A stretch of 64,000 nt of DNA, taken from NCBI GenBank assembly GCA_002343685.1, contig DDRS01000017.1, positions 294,128 to 358,127 on the forward strand. Reading direction: 5' to 3'. Positions within the stretch are counted from its first letter, which is position 1. Every line of letters begins with the position of its first letter. The DNA comes from Thiobacillus denitrificans. GTDB taxonomy: Bacteria > Pseudomonadota > Gammaproteobacteria > Burkholderiales > Thiobacillaceae. The notes beneath the pieces were generated by a model that was given only the letters and a program-made list of their open reading frames with translations, did not search any database and was not told where the DNA came from. The translations under genes were made by a program, and so were the position numbers. This document shows, one piece after another, positions 35,094 through 42,914 of the stretch.

Positions 35094-36550
35094 GTGCCGT
35101 GGCGCCCCCCGGTCTTGCCACGCCGCTCGCGGGCAGCGCGCCGTTACGCACGGCCTTGTTCCAGACGCTGCGCTTCCGCCTGATCCTGTCGGTGGCGCTG
35201 GTGCACGTGGTTCTGATGGGCATCTTCGCCGCCGCTGCGGTCCATGAGCAATCGGACCGTATCGAGCTTGAACTCCTGAACCGGAGCCGCGCCTTGATCT
35301 CCATGACCGCTGTGGCCTCCACCAATACCGTGCTGACCGAAGACCTGGGCGCCCTGGCGGAAATCATCCAGAAGGTGGAACGCCAGCCCGATGTGGCGTA
35401 TTGCGAAATCGCCGATTCGCGCGGCTATATCCTCGGCACCACCTTGCCGGACCGGTTGGGCAAACGCCTCCCGCCGCGGGTCGACCAATCCGACAGTTTT
35501 CCCCTGGCGCCCGGCGACCCCACGCTCGACCTGCGGGAAGCCATCCAGATCGAAGGCCAGACGGTCGGCACCGTGACGCTCGGCTTGTCCACGGCCCGCA
35601 TGGATTCGGCCATGCGCAAGACCTGGCTGGACGGATCCCTGTTCATTCTGCTGGCGCTGGTCGTGGGCAGCTTCGCCGCCTGGCTCCTGTCCCTGGCCAC
35701 CACCCGGAAGCTGCATGACATGGTCGAGGCCACCGCCCGGATCGGCAAGGGCGACCTGGATGTCCAGCTACCCATCACGTCGCGCGACGAGGTGGGCATG
35801 CTCGCCATCGCCTTCAACAACATGGTGGCCTCCCTCAAACACACGTCGGAAGAGGCGCTGCGGGAACACCGTCAGCGTACCCAGGCGGAGCGCCTCGCCT
35901 GCGTGGGGGAGATGTCCGCCAGCATCGCCCATGAAATTCGCAATCCCCTGTCGGCGGTGATCAATTCGGTCAACCTGCTGAGCGGCGACACGCTACAGGG
36001 CGAAGACCGGTCACAGGTGATCGGCATTCTGAACAACGAGTCCCATCGCCTGAACCGCATCCTCAGCGACTTTCTCGATTTCGCCAAGATCCGCGAATCC
36101 CAGCCGGCGCCAGGCAATCTGGCGGCGCTGATCGAGGAGATTGCAAGCATGCTGCGCCAGGACCTGCCGCCCGGAAAGAACATCCGGGTGGCCGTGACAT
36201 GCCCGCCCGACGCCTGTCTGGCCGTGTTCGACCACGACCAGATTCGCCAGGTCGTCTGGAACCTGGCCCTGAATGCCGTCCAGGCGATGGGGGACGATGG
36301 CCTGCTGTCCTTTCGGACCGCCCGCCGGGGCGGCAAGATCGTTGTGACCGTGGCCGACACTGGCTGCGGCATCCAACCGGATTTCATCAAGGACATGACC
36401 AAGCCCTTCGTCACCGGACGTCGGGACGGTACCGGCCTGGGCCTGGCCATCGTCCAGCGCATCCTGGTCCAGCACCGCTCCCAGCTTTCGGTTTCCAGCG
36501 AACTGGGCGTTGGCAGCGAGATCAGTTTTGAATTGGACAGCGGCGGATAA
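35090..36550 (+). CDS. membrane sensor histidine kinase (NtrB-like partner)
   Basis: 486 residues. Membrane segments at about 31-50 and 182-203 enclose a periplasmic sensor domain of about 130 residues; HAMP at about 200-253; dimerisation box with His281 in ASIAHEIRNPLSAV; ATPase with NLALNAVQAMG (N box), VADTGCGIQ and GTGLGLAIVQR. It overlaps the PhnD-like gene and is followed after two bases by an NtrC-type regulator. The arrangement implies that the binding protein docks on the periplasmic domain, as TorT does with TorS. That is inference from gene order. Confidence 0.9.
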   Translation: MSAVAPPGLATPLAGSAPLRTALFQTLRFRLILSVALVHVVLMGIFAAAAVHEQSDRIELELLNRSRALISMTAVASTNTVLTEDLGALAEIIQKVERQPDVAYCEIADSRGYILGTTLPDRLGKRLPPRVDQSDSFPLAPGDPTLDLREAIQIEGQTVGTVTLGLSTARMDSAMRKTWLDGSLFILLALVVGSFAAWLLSLATTRKLHDMVEATARIGKGDLDVQLPITSRDEVGMLAIAFNNMVASLKHTSEEALREHRQRTQAERLACVGEMSASIAHEIRNPLSAVINSVNLLSGDTLQGEDRSQVIGILNNESHRLNRILSDFLDFAKIRESQPAPGNLAALIEEIASMLRQDLPPGKNIRVAVTCPPDACLAVFDHDQIRQVVWNLALNAVQAMGDDGLLSFRTARRGGKIVVTVADTGCGIQPDFIKDMTKPFVTGRRDGTGLGLAIVQRILVQHRSQLSVSSELGVGSEISFELDSGG

Positions 36551-36552
36551 CC

Positions 36553-37911
36553 ATGGCGACCATCCTCATCGTCGACGACGAATTCTCCATACGCAAAACC
36601 CTGGGCCTGCTTCTCAAGGGCGATGGCCACGTCGCACTGGAAGCCGCCAATCTGGAAGAGGCCCGAACCCAGCTGGACCGCCATATCGTGGACCTGGTCA
36701 TCACCGACATGCGGATCGGGCCGGAAGACGGCCTGTCCCTGCTGGCGTATCTCAAGGAAATCGCCTACCCGGCTGAAAGCATCATGATGACCGCCTACGC
36801 TTCCATCGAATCCGCAGTGGAGGCCATGCGCCTGGGCGCCTACGACTACCTGACCAAGCCGATCAATCCGGACGAGTTGCGACTGCGCATCCGCAAGGTG
36901 CTGGAACGCAGTTCGCTGCGCGAGGAAGTCACGCGGTTGCGGGGCGAGTTGCTGGGCCGCGACCGGCTTGGCCACATCGTTGCCCGCAGTGCGCGCATGG
37001 CCAGCATCCTGGAGATCGTGGAACGCATCCGGGATCGGGAGCTGCCGGTACTCATCACCGGGGAAACCGGCACCGGCAAGGAAGTCCTGGCGGGCGCCCT
37101 CCACAGCATCAGCAACCGCAGCAAAGGCCCCTTCGTGGCCATCAACTGCTGCACCCTGCCCGAGGACCTGCTGGACTCGGAGCTGTTCGGCCATATCAAG
37201 GGTTCGTTCACCAGCGCCACCAGCAACCGCAAGGGGCTGTTCCAGCAGGCCCACGGCGGCACCCTGTTCCTGGACGAGATCGGCGACATCAGCCCGCGCC
37301 TGCAGGCCAAGCTGTTGCGCGTCCTCCAGGAAGGCGAGGTGCGGCCGGTGGGCGGCGAAACCTCGGTCAAGGTGGATGTGCGCATCATCGCCGCCACCAA
37401 CCGCGACCTCGAACACATGGCGGCGGAGAATACCTTCCGCAGCGATCTGCTGTTCCGCCTCGATGTACTGCGCATCGACATTCCGCCACTGCGGGAACGC
37501 CAGGAGGACATCCTGCCCCTGGCGGAACATTTCCTGGATATGGAGCGGCAGCGTCTCAAGCATGCCGAGCTGGGCCTGAGCCCGGCGGCGAAGCAAAAAC
37601 TGCTCGCCTATGACTGGCCGGGCAACGTGCGGGAATTGAAGAACGTCATCGAACGAAGCTTCGCCCTGTATTCGGGGCCCGTGCTGGGCGCCGACGAGGT
37701 TGCCATCACCATGCACGCGTCGAAGCCCGTCGCCGACAAGCGGAAGACCCTGGCCGAGATCGAGGCGGACTACATCCGGGAGACCCTGGATGCCTGCCAG
37801 GGCAACCAGGTGGCCGCCGCTCGCCGCCTGGACATCAGCCGCTCGACCCTGCGCCGCAAATTGCAGGACATGGGCGTACTGGCCGTGGCCGATTCCGATC
37901 CAGCCCTGTAG
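36553..37911 (+). CDS. NtrC-type sigma-54-dependent response regulator
   Basis: 452 residues. Receiver domain with phospho-acceptor Asp52 (TDMRIG). AAA+ domain with Walker A GETGTGKE (169-176), Walker B LFLDEIGD (237-244) and the sigma-54 contact loop at 216-221, which reads GSFTSA instead of GAFTGA. C-terminal Fis-type helix-turn-helix (NQVAAARRLDISRSTLRRKL). It is preceded by its kinase and followed by a consensus sigma-54 promoter, so it almost certainly activates the sulfur cluster downstream. The altered contact loop may change activation strength. Confidence 0.92.
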   Translation: MATILIVDDEFSIRKTLGLLLKGDGHVALEAANLEEARTQLDRHIVDLVITDMRIGPEDGLSLLAYLKEIAYPAESIMMTAYASIESAVEAMRLGAYDYLTKPINPDELRLRIRKVLERSSLREEVTRLRGELLGRDRLGHIVARSARMASILEIVERIRDRELPVLITGETGTGKEVLAGALHSISNRSKGPFVAINCCTLPEDLLDSELFGHIKGSFTSATSNRKGLFQQAHGGTLFLDEIGDISPRLQAKLLRVLQEGEVRPVGGETSVKVDVRIIAATNRDLEHMAAENTFRSDLLFRLDVLRIDIPPLRERQEDILPLAEHFLDMERQRLKHAELGLSPAAKQKLLAYDWPGNVRELKNVIERSFALYSGPVLGADEVAITMHASKPVADKRKTLAEIEADYIRETLDACQGNQVAAARRLDISRSTLRRKLQDMGVLAVADSDPAL

Positions 37912-37926
37912 CGTAATGATTCACGG

Positions 37927-37966
37927 CAATGGCCGGTGCGGTTGCCGGCTTTTTGCCAAGCCATTG
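37927..37966 (+). promoter_or_regulatory. possible upstream activator site of the sigma-54 promoter
   Basis: Inverted repeat CAATGGC (37927-37933) and GCCATTG (37960-37966), with overlapping smaller dyads around GGTTGCCGGC and TTTTTGCCAAGCC. It lies 20-60 bases before the -24/-12 element, in the gap between the regulator gene and the first transporter gene. The binding protein would be the adjacent NtrC-type regulator; this is inference. Confidence 0.4.
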
Positions 37967-37988
37967 AAACGGCGTCGATAAAGCAGCC

Positions 37989-38004
37989 TGGCACAGCCGT
38001 TGCT
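37989..38004 (+). promoter_or_regulatory. sigma-54 (-24/-12) promoter of the sulfur cluster
   Basis: TGGCACAGCCGTTGCT matches the consensus TGGCAC-N5-TTGCW exactly, with ten bases between the GG and the GC. The predicted transcription start is about 12 bases downstream, giving a leader of about 48 bases before the YeeE/YedE gene at 38063. It directly follows the sigma-54 activator gene, which strengthens the call. Confidence 0.85.
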
Positions 38005-38062
38005 CAACGTAGTGGCAAACACCTTCGCACGGTGTTTCCAAAAACCCCTACGGAGCAACAGG

Positions 38063-38554
38063 ATGGAGCTATTCAAGAAGACCCTCAGTCCGGTGGCCGC
38101 CATGGCCATCATCGCTGTACTGAACATTTTCCTCTTTCAGATCGTGGGCGCCTGGACCGTGGGCGGCGGCGAAACCATGATGACCGGCCTCATCGCCCAG
38201 ATGGTCATGGGCGACTCCCTCTCCCGCATCCCGTTCTGGAATGTCGCCTTTCCGCCCGACCCGGGCTACTGGAAGATCTACATCAGCCTGGGCATGTTGT
38301 TCGGTGCGGTGGTCGGCGCCGTCCTCAGCAAGGAATTCAACTGGCACATGCCGCACCGCCTGTCCGAGTGGGTGATGATCACCATCGGCGGGCTGCTCAT
38401 GGGCATCGGCATCCGCCTGGCCTTCGTCTGCAACGTGAGCACCTTCTATGGCCTCACCCCGGAAATGAATCTGGGCGGCTATCTGGCCATCAGCGGGATC
38501 CTGGCCGGGGCTTGGGTAGGTACCTGGATCTACAAGAAAAGCCTGGAGGGATGA
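38063..38554 (+). CDS. YeeE/YedE-family half-transporter, first part
   Basis: 163 residues from ATG 38063, preceded by CGGAG. Four to five hydrophobic segments; GLLMGIGIRLAFVCNVSTFYG carries a single conserved-looking Cys123 that corresponds to the Cys in the GC-rich motif of YeeE/YedE (TsuA-type) sulfur transporters. Those proteins pass thiosulfate or sulfide along a chain of cysteines. The partner half is the next gene, five bases downstream. First gene after the sigma-54 promoter. Confidence 0.85.
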   Translation: MELFKKTLSPVAAMAIIAVLNIFLFQIVGAWTVGGGETMMTGLIAQMVMGDSLSRIPFWNVAFPPDPGYWKIYISLGMLFGAVVGAVLSKEFNWHMPHRLSEWVMITIGGLLMGIGIRLAFVCNVSTFYGLTPEMNLGGYLAISGILAGAWVGTWIYKKSLEG

Positions 38555-38558
38555 CACG

Positions 38559-39251
38559 ATGAACAACGTCATTGCCCAATGCCTCACTGCATTCGTCTTC
38601 GGCTCCGTCGTCGGGCTGCTGGTGCAGCGTTCCCGTTACTGCAACGTGGCGGCCCTGCGGGACGCCATGCTGTTCAAGACCTATCGCAATACCAAAGCGC
38701 TGCTGGTCGCCATGATGATCCTCACCATGGGATTCACCGCCTTCATCACCGTGGGAGCGGGCAAACCCCTGCACTTCGACGTCGGCCTGAACACCTTCGT
38801 CGGATTGTTCCTGTTCGGAATCGGCATGGTGCTGGCCGGCGCATGCACGGTCTCCACCTGGGTCAAGGCGGGAGAAGGCAACGTCGGGGCCATCTGGGCC
38901 CTGCTGTTCACCTTCATCGGCATGTTCCTGTTCTCCCTGTTGTGGTCCTTCACCTACTGGCCCCCGGCGCCAAGCACCATGACCGGGAATTTCAACCTGG
39001 CAGGCCTCCAGCTCGGCTTCGCCAACGCCGCGACCCTGCAGGAAAAGACCAAGATCCCGGCGGTCGTCTTCGGCGCCATTCAAACGCTGGTTCTGTACGG
39101 TCTCTACCGGGCGATCCTGCGCCGGGAGCGCGCCGGTGCCGGCGCCGACACCCAGGCCGACAGCGAATCCGCCGCCTGCAACGCCTGGACCGACAACGAC
39201 AAGGTCGTGCCGCAAGGCGCCGCCCGGGTGACGGCCGAACAATCCACCTAA
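38559..39251 (+). CDS. YeeE/YedE-family half-transporter, second part
   Basis: 230 residues, about five to six membrane segments plus a hydrophilic C-terminal tail of about 40 residues. SRYCNVAALRDA (Cys28) and GIGMVLAGACTVSTW (Cys96) are the paired cysteine motifs of the family. Together with the preceding gene it would make a full transporter with three cysteines, as in TsuA. It probably imports thiosulfate or another sulfane sulfur species. The Cys-containing tail (SAACNAW) is unusual. Confidence 0.87.
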   Translation: MNNVIAQCLTAFVFGSVVGLLVQRSRYCNVAALRDAMLFKTYRNTKALLVAMMILTMGFTAFITVGAGKPLHFDVGLNTFVGLFLFGIGMVLAGACTVSTWVKAGEGNVGAIWALLFTFIGMFLFSLLWSFTYWPPAPSTMTGNFNLAGLQLGFANAATLQEKTKIPAVVFGAIQTLVLYGLYRAILRRERAGAGADTQADSESAACNAWTDNDKVVPQGAARVTAEQST

Positions 39252-39278
39252 GCACATTCAGACCAGGAGACACTCACG

Positions 39279-39587
39279 ATGGGACTTTTCAGCAAGAAGA
39301 ACGACTCGACCGCCCACGCCGCCCCGACGGCAACCGTCACGCTGCCGGATGGAACGTCGGTCACCGTCGCACAGCAAATCAACTGCCTCGGGGATTCCTG
39401 TCCGCGTCCGCAGCTCATGACCAAGAAGGCCCTGACAGGCGCGGCGTCAGGCGACGTGGTCGAGGTCATGATCGACAACCCGACCTCCATGGAAGCCATC
39501 CCGCCCATGATGAAGGACCTGGCCAGCACGCACCTCGCCACGGTCCGTGCCGATCGCTACTGGCGCGTGCTTGTCCGCAAGAACTGA
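39279..39587 (+). CDS. TusA-family sulfurtransferase
   Basis: 102 residues, longer than TusA (about 80) because of an N-terminal extension of some 30 residues. The sulfur-binding motif CPRPQLMTKKAL is intact, with a preceding extra Cys in INCLGDSC. TusA proteins carry persulfide sulfur between rhodaneses, DsrE proteins and acceptors in the cytoplasm. A YeeE-YeeE-TusA order is a known pairing in sulfur-transport loci and fits import followed by capture. Confidence 0.9.
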   Translation: MGLFSKKNDSTAHAAPTATVTLPDGTSVTVAQQINCLGDSCPRPQLMTKKALTGAASGDVVEVMIDNPTSMEAIPPMMKDLASTHLATVRADRYWRVLVRKN

Positions 39588-39598
39588 AGGAGCGCGCC

Positions 39599-39832
39599 AT
39601 GTCATCCGGAAAGATTCAGATGGCGCTATTCGCCGCCGTCGCGGCAGCCATCACGGTAGGCAGCTTTGCCTACATTTTCATCGCCCGTCCCGCCTATCTG
39701 CATGCCACGCGGGACGGCGTGCCCTATCTCACGCCCCCCGTCATCAACCCGGTCGACGACACGCCCCTGGATGTGGGCATGCTGGTACGCCATTTCACTG
39801 GAAAGGACGGCAGCCATGACGCTGGATCTTGA
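39599..39832 (+). CDS. small single-pass membrane protein, unknown
   Basis: 77 residues from ATG 39599, preceded by AAGGAG. One hydrophobic segment at about 8-28 (MALFAAVAAAITVGSFAYIFI), then a short outward hydrophilic tail with YLTPPVINPVDDTPLDVGMLVRHF. No family recognised. Its end overlaps the next small frame by 17 bases. The tail resembles in plan that of the 39919 protein (one membrane pass followed by 50 residues), so both may be accessory subunits of the YeeE pair. Confidence 0.6.
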   Translation: MSSGKIQMALFAAVAAAITVGSFAYIFIARPAYLHATRDGVPYLTPPVINPVDDTPLDVGMLVRHFTGKDGSHDAGS

Positions 39833-39908
39833 AACCATCGCGCAGATCGTCATGTTTTTCGTGGCGTTCTATCTCATCTACTTGTGCCTGACCCAGGACG
39901 TGTTCTGA
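39816..39908 (+). CDS. 30-residue membrane peptide, unknown
   Basis: A very short frame, MTLDLETIAQIVMFFVAFYL and ten more residues to CLTQDVF, with a single hydrophobic helix. GGAAAGGACGG lies before its ATG. It overlaps the previous gene's end and the next gene begins about ten bases after its stop, so it fits the tight packing. Its tiny size resembles small subunits such as CcoQ. Moderately confident that it is translated. Confidence 0.5.
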   Translation: MTLDLETIAQIVMFFVAFYLIYLCLTQDVF

Positions 39909-39918
39909 GGAGATGCCC

Positions 39919-40191
39919 GTGAAAAAAGACATCCTGGTGTTCTGGACCGCCGCTCTGGGTACGACCCTGGGGCTGTGCGCGATCCTGTTCCCCTACGCCG
40001 CGGTGCCCGCCGCGACCCTGTCGAAGGCGCAGACGCCCCAACCCATGGAAAGCATGGCGGACCTCGACCTCGGCAAGGACTACGGCACGGTCTCGGTTAC
40101 CGATCTCGTGGGCTACTACCTCGAGAATCCACCCGCCCCCAAATCCGCGGCAGCCCAGGCTGAAGCGCCCCATCGTTTCGGGGGCTGTTGA
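39919..40191 (+). CDS. small membrane-anchored protein, unknown
   Basis: About 90 residues. The GTG at 39919 is preferred because GAGGAG lies at the right distance; the ATG at 39913 is in the same frame and two bases from that site. One hydrophobic segment (ILVFWTAALGTTLGLCAILF), then a region with MADLDLGKDYGTVSVTDLVG and a Cys at the very end (FGGC). Not recognised. It continues the same operon. Confidence 0.55.
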   Translation: MKKDILVFWTAALGTTLGLCAILFPYAAVPAATLSKAQTPQPMESMADLDLGKDYGTVSVTDLVGYYLENPPAPKSAAAQAEAPHRFGGC

Positions 40192-40202
40192 GGGCGCGGC
40201 AC

Positions 40203-41174
40203 ATGAAACGCTTCGATGTGCTGTTGCTGGCCGCCTCGCTGGGCATCGTCGTCCAGGGATCGGCGCATGGCGAAAATTTCGCCTATACCGCCGATGCCAG
40301 CGGACTGATCGGTCACGCCACGGTCGTGGATGCGCGTCCGCTGGCGGCGTGTCTGCACCGTAGCGTGGTGAACGCCAAGTGCCTGCCTGCATCGGATTTC
40401 CTCGGGCCGCATGGCCGTCTGGCAGCCTTCACCGACATCTACTGGCTGCTGGGCACGGCCGGGATCGCCGCCAAGGATGCGGTGCTGGTGGTCGGCGACA
40501 ATCCCTGGGAACGCGATTTCGTCGCCGGCATGCTGTATCTGTCCGGGCAGGCCGCGGTCACGGTGCTGAACCGGCCGATCTCGGACGGTGCCGGCCTTCC
40601 CATCTCCAGCCTGGGGCCGGGGACGGCCCGCGGCATGCTCCGCCAGCCCATCTACGAAGGAACGGTCAGGGCCGACGCCATTGTGTTGCGTAGCGAGCTG
40701 GCAGCTGAACTGCAGCGCGGTCATTCCCCGACCTTGGTGGACGGCAGGCCCGAGTCGGCGTACTGGGGCGAAACCATCCGCGCATCCAGGGGCGGCCATC
40801 TGCCTGGCGCGCAATCCCTGCCCATGGCGGAACTCCGGACGGAAGTCGGACGGGGCCAAACGCGACTGCCGCCCGGGCCATTCGTGGTGTACGGGCACGA
40901 CCCTTTCGAGTCCGTCGCCTATTTCACCCTGGCCCGGGCCGGTGCACGCGCCCAGGCCAAAGTCCTGCCGGGCGGCTGGGTCGAATGGGCCAACCACCCG
41001 GCGCTGCCGATGGACGCGGAGACCTATCCGGATAGCGTGGCGGCACCGATCGCAGCTCCCCCAACGCCTGCCGCCCAACCTGCCCAACCTGCAGGAGCGG
41101 CCGTGGCGACGGTTGCGGGACTGTTGATCCTGATTACAAGCGCTTGGTATCTACGGAGAAAAAACAAAGCATGA
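40203..41174 (+). CDS. membrane-anchored tandem rhodanese-like protein without catalytic Cys
   Basis: 323 residues from ATG 40203, with a signal peptide ending around SAHGENF, two rhodanese-like domains (about 20-160 and 165-275), a Pro/Ala linker and a C-terminal membrane helix (VATVAGLLILITSAWYL). The expected active-site loops read VVGDNPWERDF and VYGHDPFESV, so neither has the Cys. HLPGAQSLP and LVDGRPESAYWG show the fold. It may bind or present sulfur species rather than transfer sulfur. It overlaps the next gene by four bases (ATGA). Confidence 0.78.
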   Translation: MKRFDVLLLAASLGIVVQGSAHGENFAYTADASGLIGHATVVDARPLAACLHRSVVNAKCLPASDFLGPHGRLAAFTDIYWLLGTAGIAAKDAVLVVGDNPWERDFVAGMLYLSGQAAVTVLNRPISDGAGLPISSLGPGTARGMLRQPIYEGTVRADAIVLRSELAAELQRGHSPTLVDGRPESAYWGETIRASRGGHLPGAQSLPMAELRTEVGRGQTRLPPGPFVVYGHDPFESVAYFTLARAGARAQAKVLPGGWVEWANHPALPMDAETYPDSVAAPIAAPPTPAAQPAQPAGAAVATVAGLLILITSAWYLRRKNKA

Positions 41175-41461
41175 AATTGCTGATCGTGGTTTCCACCGAC
41201 CAGGGCGGGCCGCTGCTGGCGCCCCTGGCCTCGGCGTGCCTGAGAAACAACATCCAGTGGGGATGCTTCTTCACCAATGACGGCGTGAAGCTCCTGGACG
41301 ACCCGACCCTGGCGACTTTGGTTGGCCAGGCCGACCAACAGGTGGCGTGCGAGCACTCCTGGTTCCGCTTCATGGGACAGCAGGCATGCCCTGTGGAACT
41401 GGGCAGCCAAACCAACCACAGCGCCATGGTCGGCGTTGCGGACAACATCCTGACCCTGTGA
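41171..41461 (+). CDS. DsrE-like protein
   Basis: 96 residues. The start MKLLIVVSTDQGGPLLAPLASA and the following strand WGCFFTNDGVKLL fit the DsrE/TusD fold. Cysteines at QVACEHSW and QQACPVELG could carry persulfide. Small DsrE proteins form sulfur-relay oligomers in the cytoplasm. It overlaps the rhodanese-like gene by four bases and precedes a second DsrE-like gene by eight. Confidence 0.7.
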   Translation: MKLLIVVSTDQGGPLLAPLASACLRNNIQWGCFFTNDGVKLLDDPTLATLVGQADQQVACEHSWFRFMGQQACPVELGSQTNHSAMVGVADNILTL

Positions 41462-41469
41462 GGCGAGCC

Positions 41470-41748
41470 ATGGCAGACACCATCAAATCAATATTGCTGC
41501 TGGCCCGCCGGGACCACGCCGAGGCCATGCGGGTAGCCGCGGGCCTGACCATCTTTGGTCACCAGGTGCGGCTCGTATTCATGGATCGGCCGGTAGCCGA
41601 CACGCCGGAAAACGCCGAGCAGGCCGAGCTTCTGGAACTGGCCGAGATCACTCCGGAGACCACGGTACAGGCGGAGGATCTGCCTCAGCTGGACCGGTCC
41701 CGGCTGGCCGAGGCGCTCATGTCGACCGACGTGGTGATGAGCTTCTGA
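41470..41748 (+). CDS. second DsrE-like protein
   Basis: 92 residues from ATG 41470 (an upstream in-frame extension lies inside the previous gene and is rejected). SILLLARRDHAEAMRVAAGLTIFGHQVRLVFMD is the DsrE/DsrF-like fold start and LMSTDVVMSF the end. It has no cysteine, so it is probably a structural partner of the 41171 protein, as DsrF/TusC is to DsrE/TusD. Confidence 0.65.
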   Translation: MADTIKSILLLARRDHAEAMRVAAGLTIFGHQVRLVFMDRPVADTPENAEQAELLELAEITPETTVQAEDLPQLDRSRLAEALMSTDVVMSF

Positions 41749-41761
41749 TGGAGGAAAGCTA

Positions 41762-41947
41762 ATGGAATTCGTCGTGCTTGAAACAGGGATTTTTCCGGAC
41801 CGGTCCACCTTGGCCGAGGCCCTGGCGGCCTTGCCTGCGTGCCATACGGTCCGGCGACCCGTCATGCCCTCATCTCAAGACGACGAGGAGGGGTGGGACC
41901 GGCTACTGCAAGCCTTGCTGGCAGCGGACCGGATCGTTGTTGTTTAA
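41762..41947 (+). CDS. 61-residue protein, possibly DsrH/TusB-like
   Basis: 61 residues, preceded by GGAGG and 13 bases after the second DsrE-like gene. Its place as the third small gene after two DsrE-like genes recalls dsrE-dsrF-dsrH, and it ends LLQALLAADRIVVV. There is a Cys in LPACHTV. It is shorter than DsrH (about 100), so the link is only positional. Confidence 0.5.
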   Translation: MEFVVLETGIFPDRSTLAEALAALPACHTVRRPVMPSSQDDEEGWDRLLQALLAADRIVVV

Positions 41948-41971
41948 ATCAATATCACGGAGGTAGAACCG

Positions 41972-42907
41972 ATGAAAAACGTAAGCGTATTGACAGCTCT
42001 GACCGCAGTCTGGATTCTGGGTAGCGGGGTGGCCTGGGCCGATGCCACGCCCTTGGTCAACACCCAGTGGATCAAAGCGAATGCCTGCCAGCCGGGCGTC
42101 GTCATCCTGGACATCCGCAACCAGCTGGACGGCCACAGCAAGATTGACTACCTGCGGGGCCACATTCCCTGCGCCGTGTACAGCGACTACATGAAAGACG
42201 GCTGGCGTACCAAGGTCAACAACATCCCGGGCATGCTGCCGCCCGCGAAGGATCTGGAGAAGCTCATCGGCAGCCTGGGGATCAGCAACAACGACCACGT
42301 GGTGATCTACTCCGCCGGCCTCAACGGCCTCGACATGGGCAGCGCCACCCGCGTCTACTGGACGTTCAAGGTACTGGGGCATGACAACGTCTCCATCCTC
42401 GACGGAGGCTACGCAGCCTACGCGGACGAGAAGGGCAACAAGATCGAGACCGGCGCGAACACGCCCAAGCCTGCAAGCTTCACCGCCCAGCTGCGCAAGG
42501 ACATGATCCCGGGCGAAGCGGATGTGGCCCAGGCCATGAAGGAAGGCGTGGTCATGGTGGACAACCGGCCGAACGACCAGTTTCTGGGGGTCAACCGGAG
42601 CGTACCGGCCGTGAAACGCAACGGCACCCTACCCGGTGCCAAGAACCTGCCGGAGAGCTGGCTCACCGACAACAACACGGGCAGCTTCCGTTCGCCGGCC
42701 GAACTGAAAGCCCTGTACAAGGAAGCCGGCGTGCCGGTCACGGGCAAGGAAATCAACTTCTGCAACACCGGGCATTGGGCCTCCCTGGGCTGGTTCGTCT
42801 CCAGCGAACTGCTCGGCAACAAGTCGGCCAAAGTCTACGATGGCTCGATGAGCCAATGGTCGGCCAACGCCAGCCTGCCCATGGTGCAGAAGGTCAAGGC
42901 CGAATAA
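41972..42907 (+). CDS. periplasmic thiosulfate sulfurtransferase (rhodanese)
   Basis: 311 residues with a signal peptide (VLTALTAVWILGSGVAWAD). Two rhodanese domains; the second holds catalytic Cys264 in INFCNTGHWAS. HVVIYSAGLNGLDMGSATRVYWTF is the inactive first-domain loop. It transfers sulfane sulfur from thiosulfate to a thiol acceptor in the periplasm. In this cluster it may load sulfur for the YeeE pair or feed electrons with the cytochrome that follows eight bases later. Confidence 0.88.
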   Translation: MKNVSVLTALTAVWILGSGVAWADATPLVNTQWIKANACQPGVVILDIRNQLDGHSKIDYLRGHIPCAVYSDYMKDGWRTKVNNIPGMLPPAKDLEKLIGSLGISNNDHVVIYSAGLNGLDMGSATRVYWTFKVLGHDNVSILDGGYAAYADEKGNKIETGANTPKPASFTAQLRKDMIPGEADVAQAMKEGVVMVDNRPNDQFLGVNRSVPAVKRNGTLPGAKNLPESWLTDNNTGSFRSPAELKALYKEAGVPVTGKEINFCNTGHWASLGWFVSSELLGNKSAKVYDGSMSQWSANASLPMVQKVKAE

Positions 42908-42914
42908 AGGCCGC

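Noticed and set aside
35872..37716. 614-codon minus-strand open frame opposite the kinase and regulator genes
   Set aside because: Antisense to two well-supported proteins.
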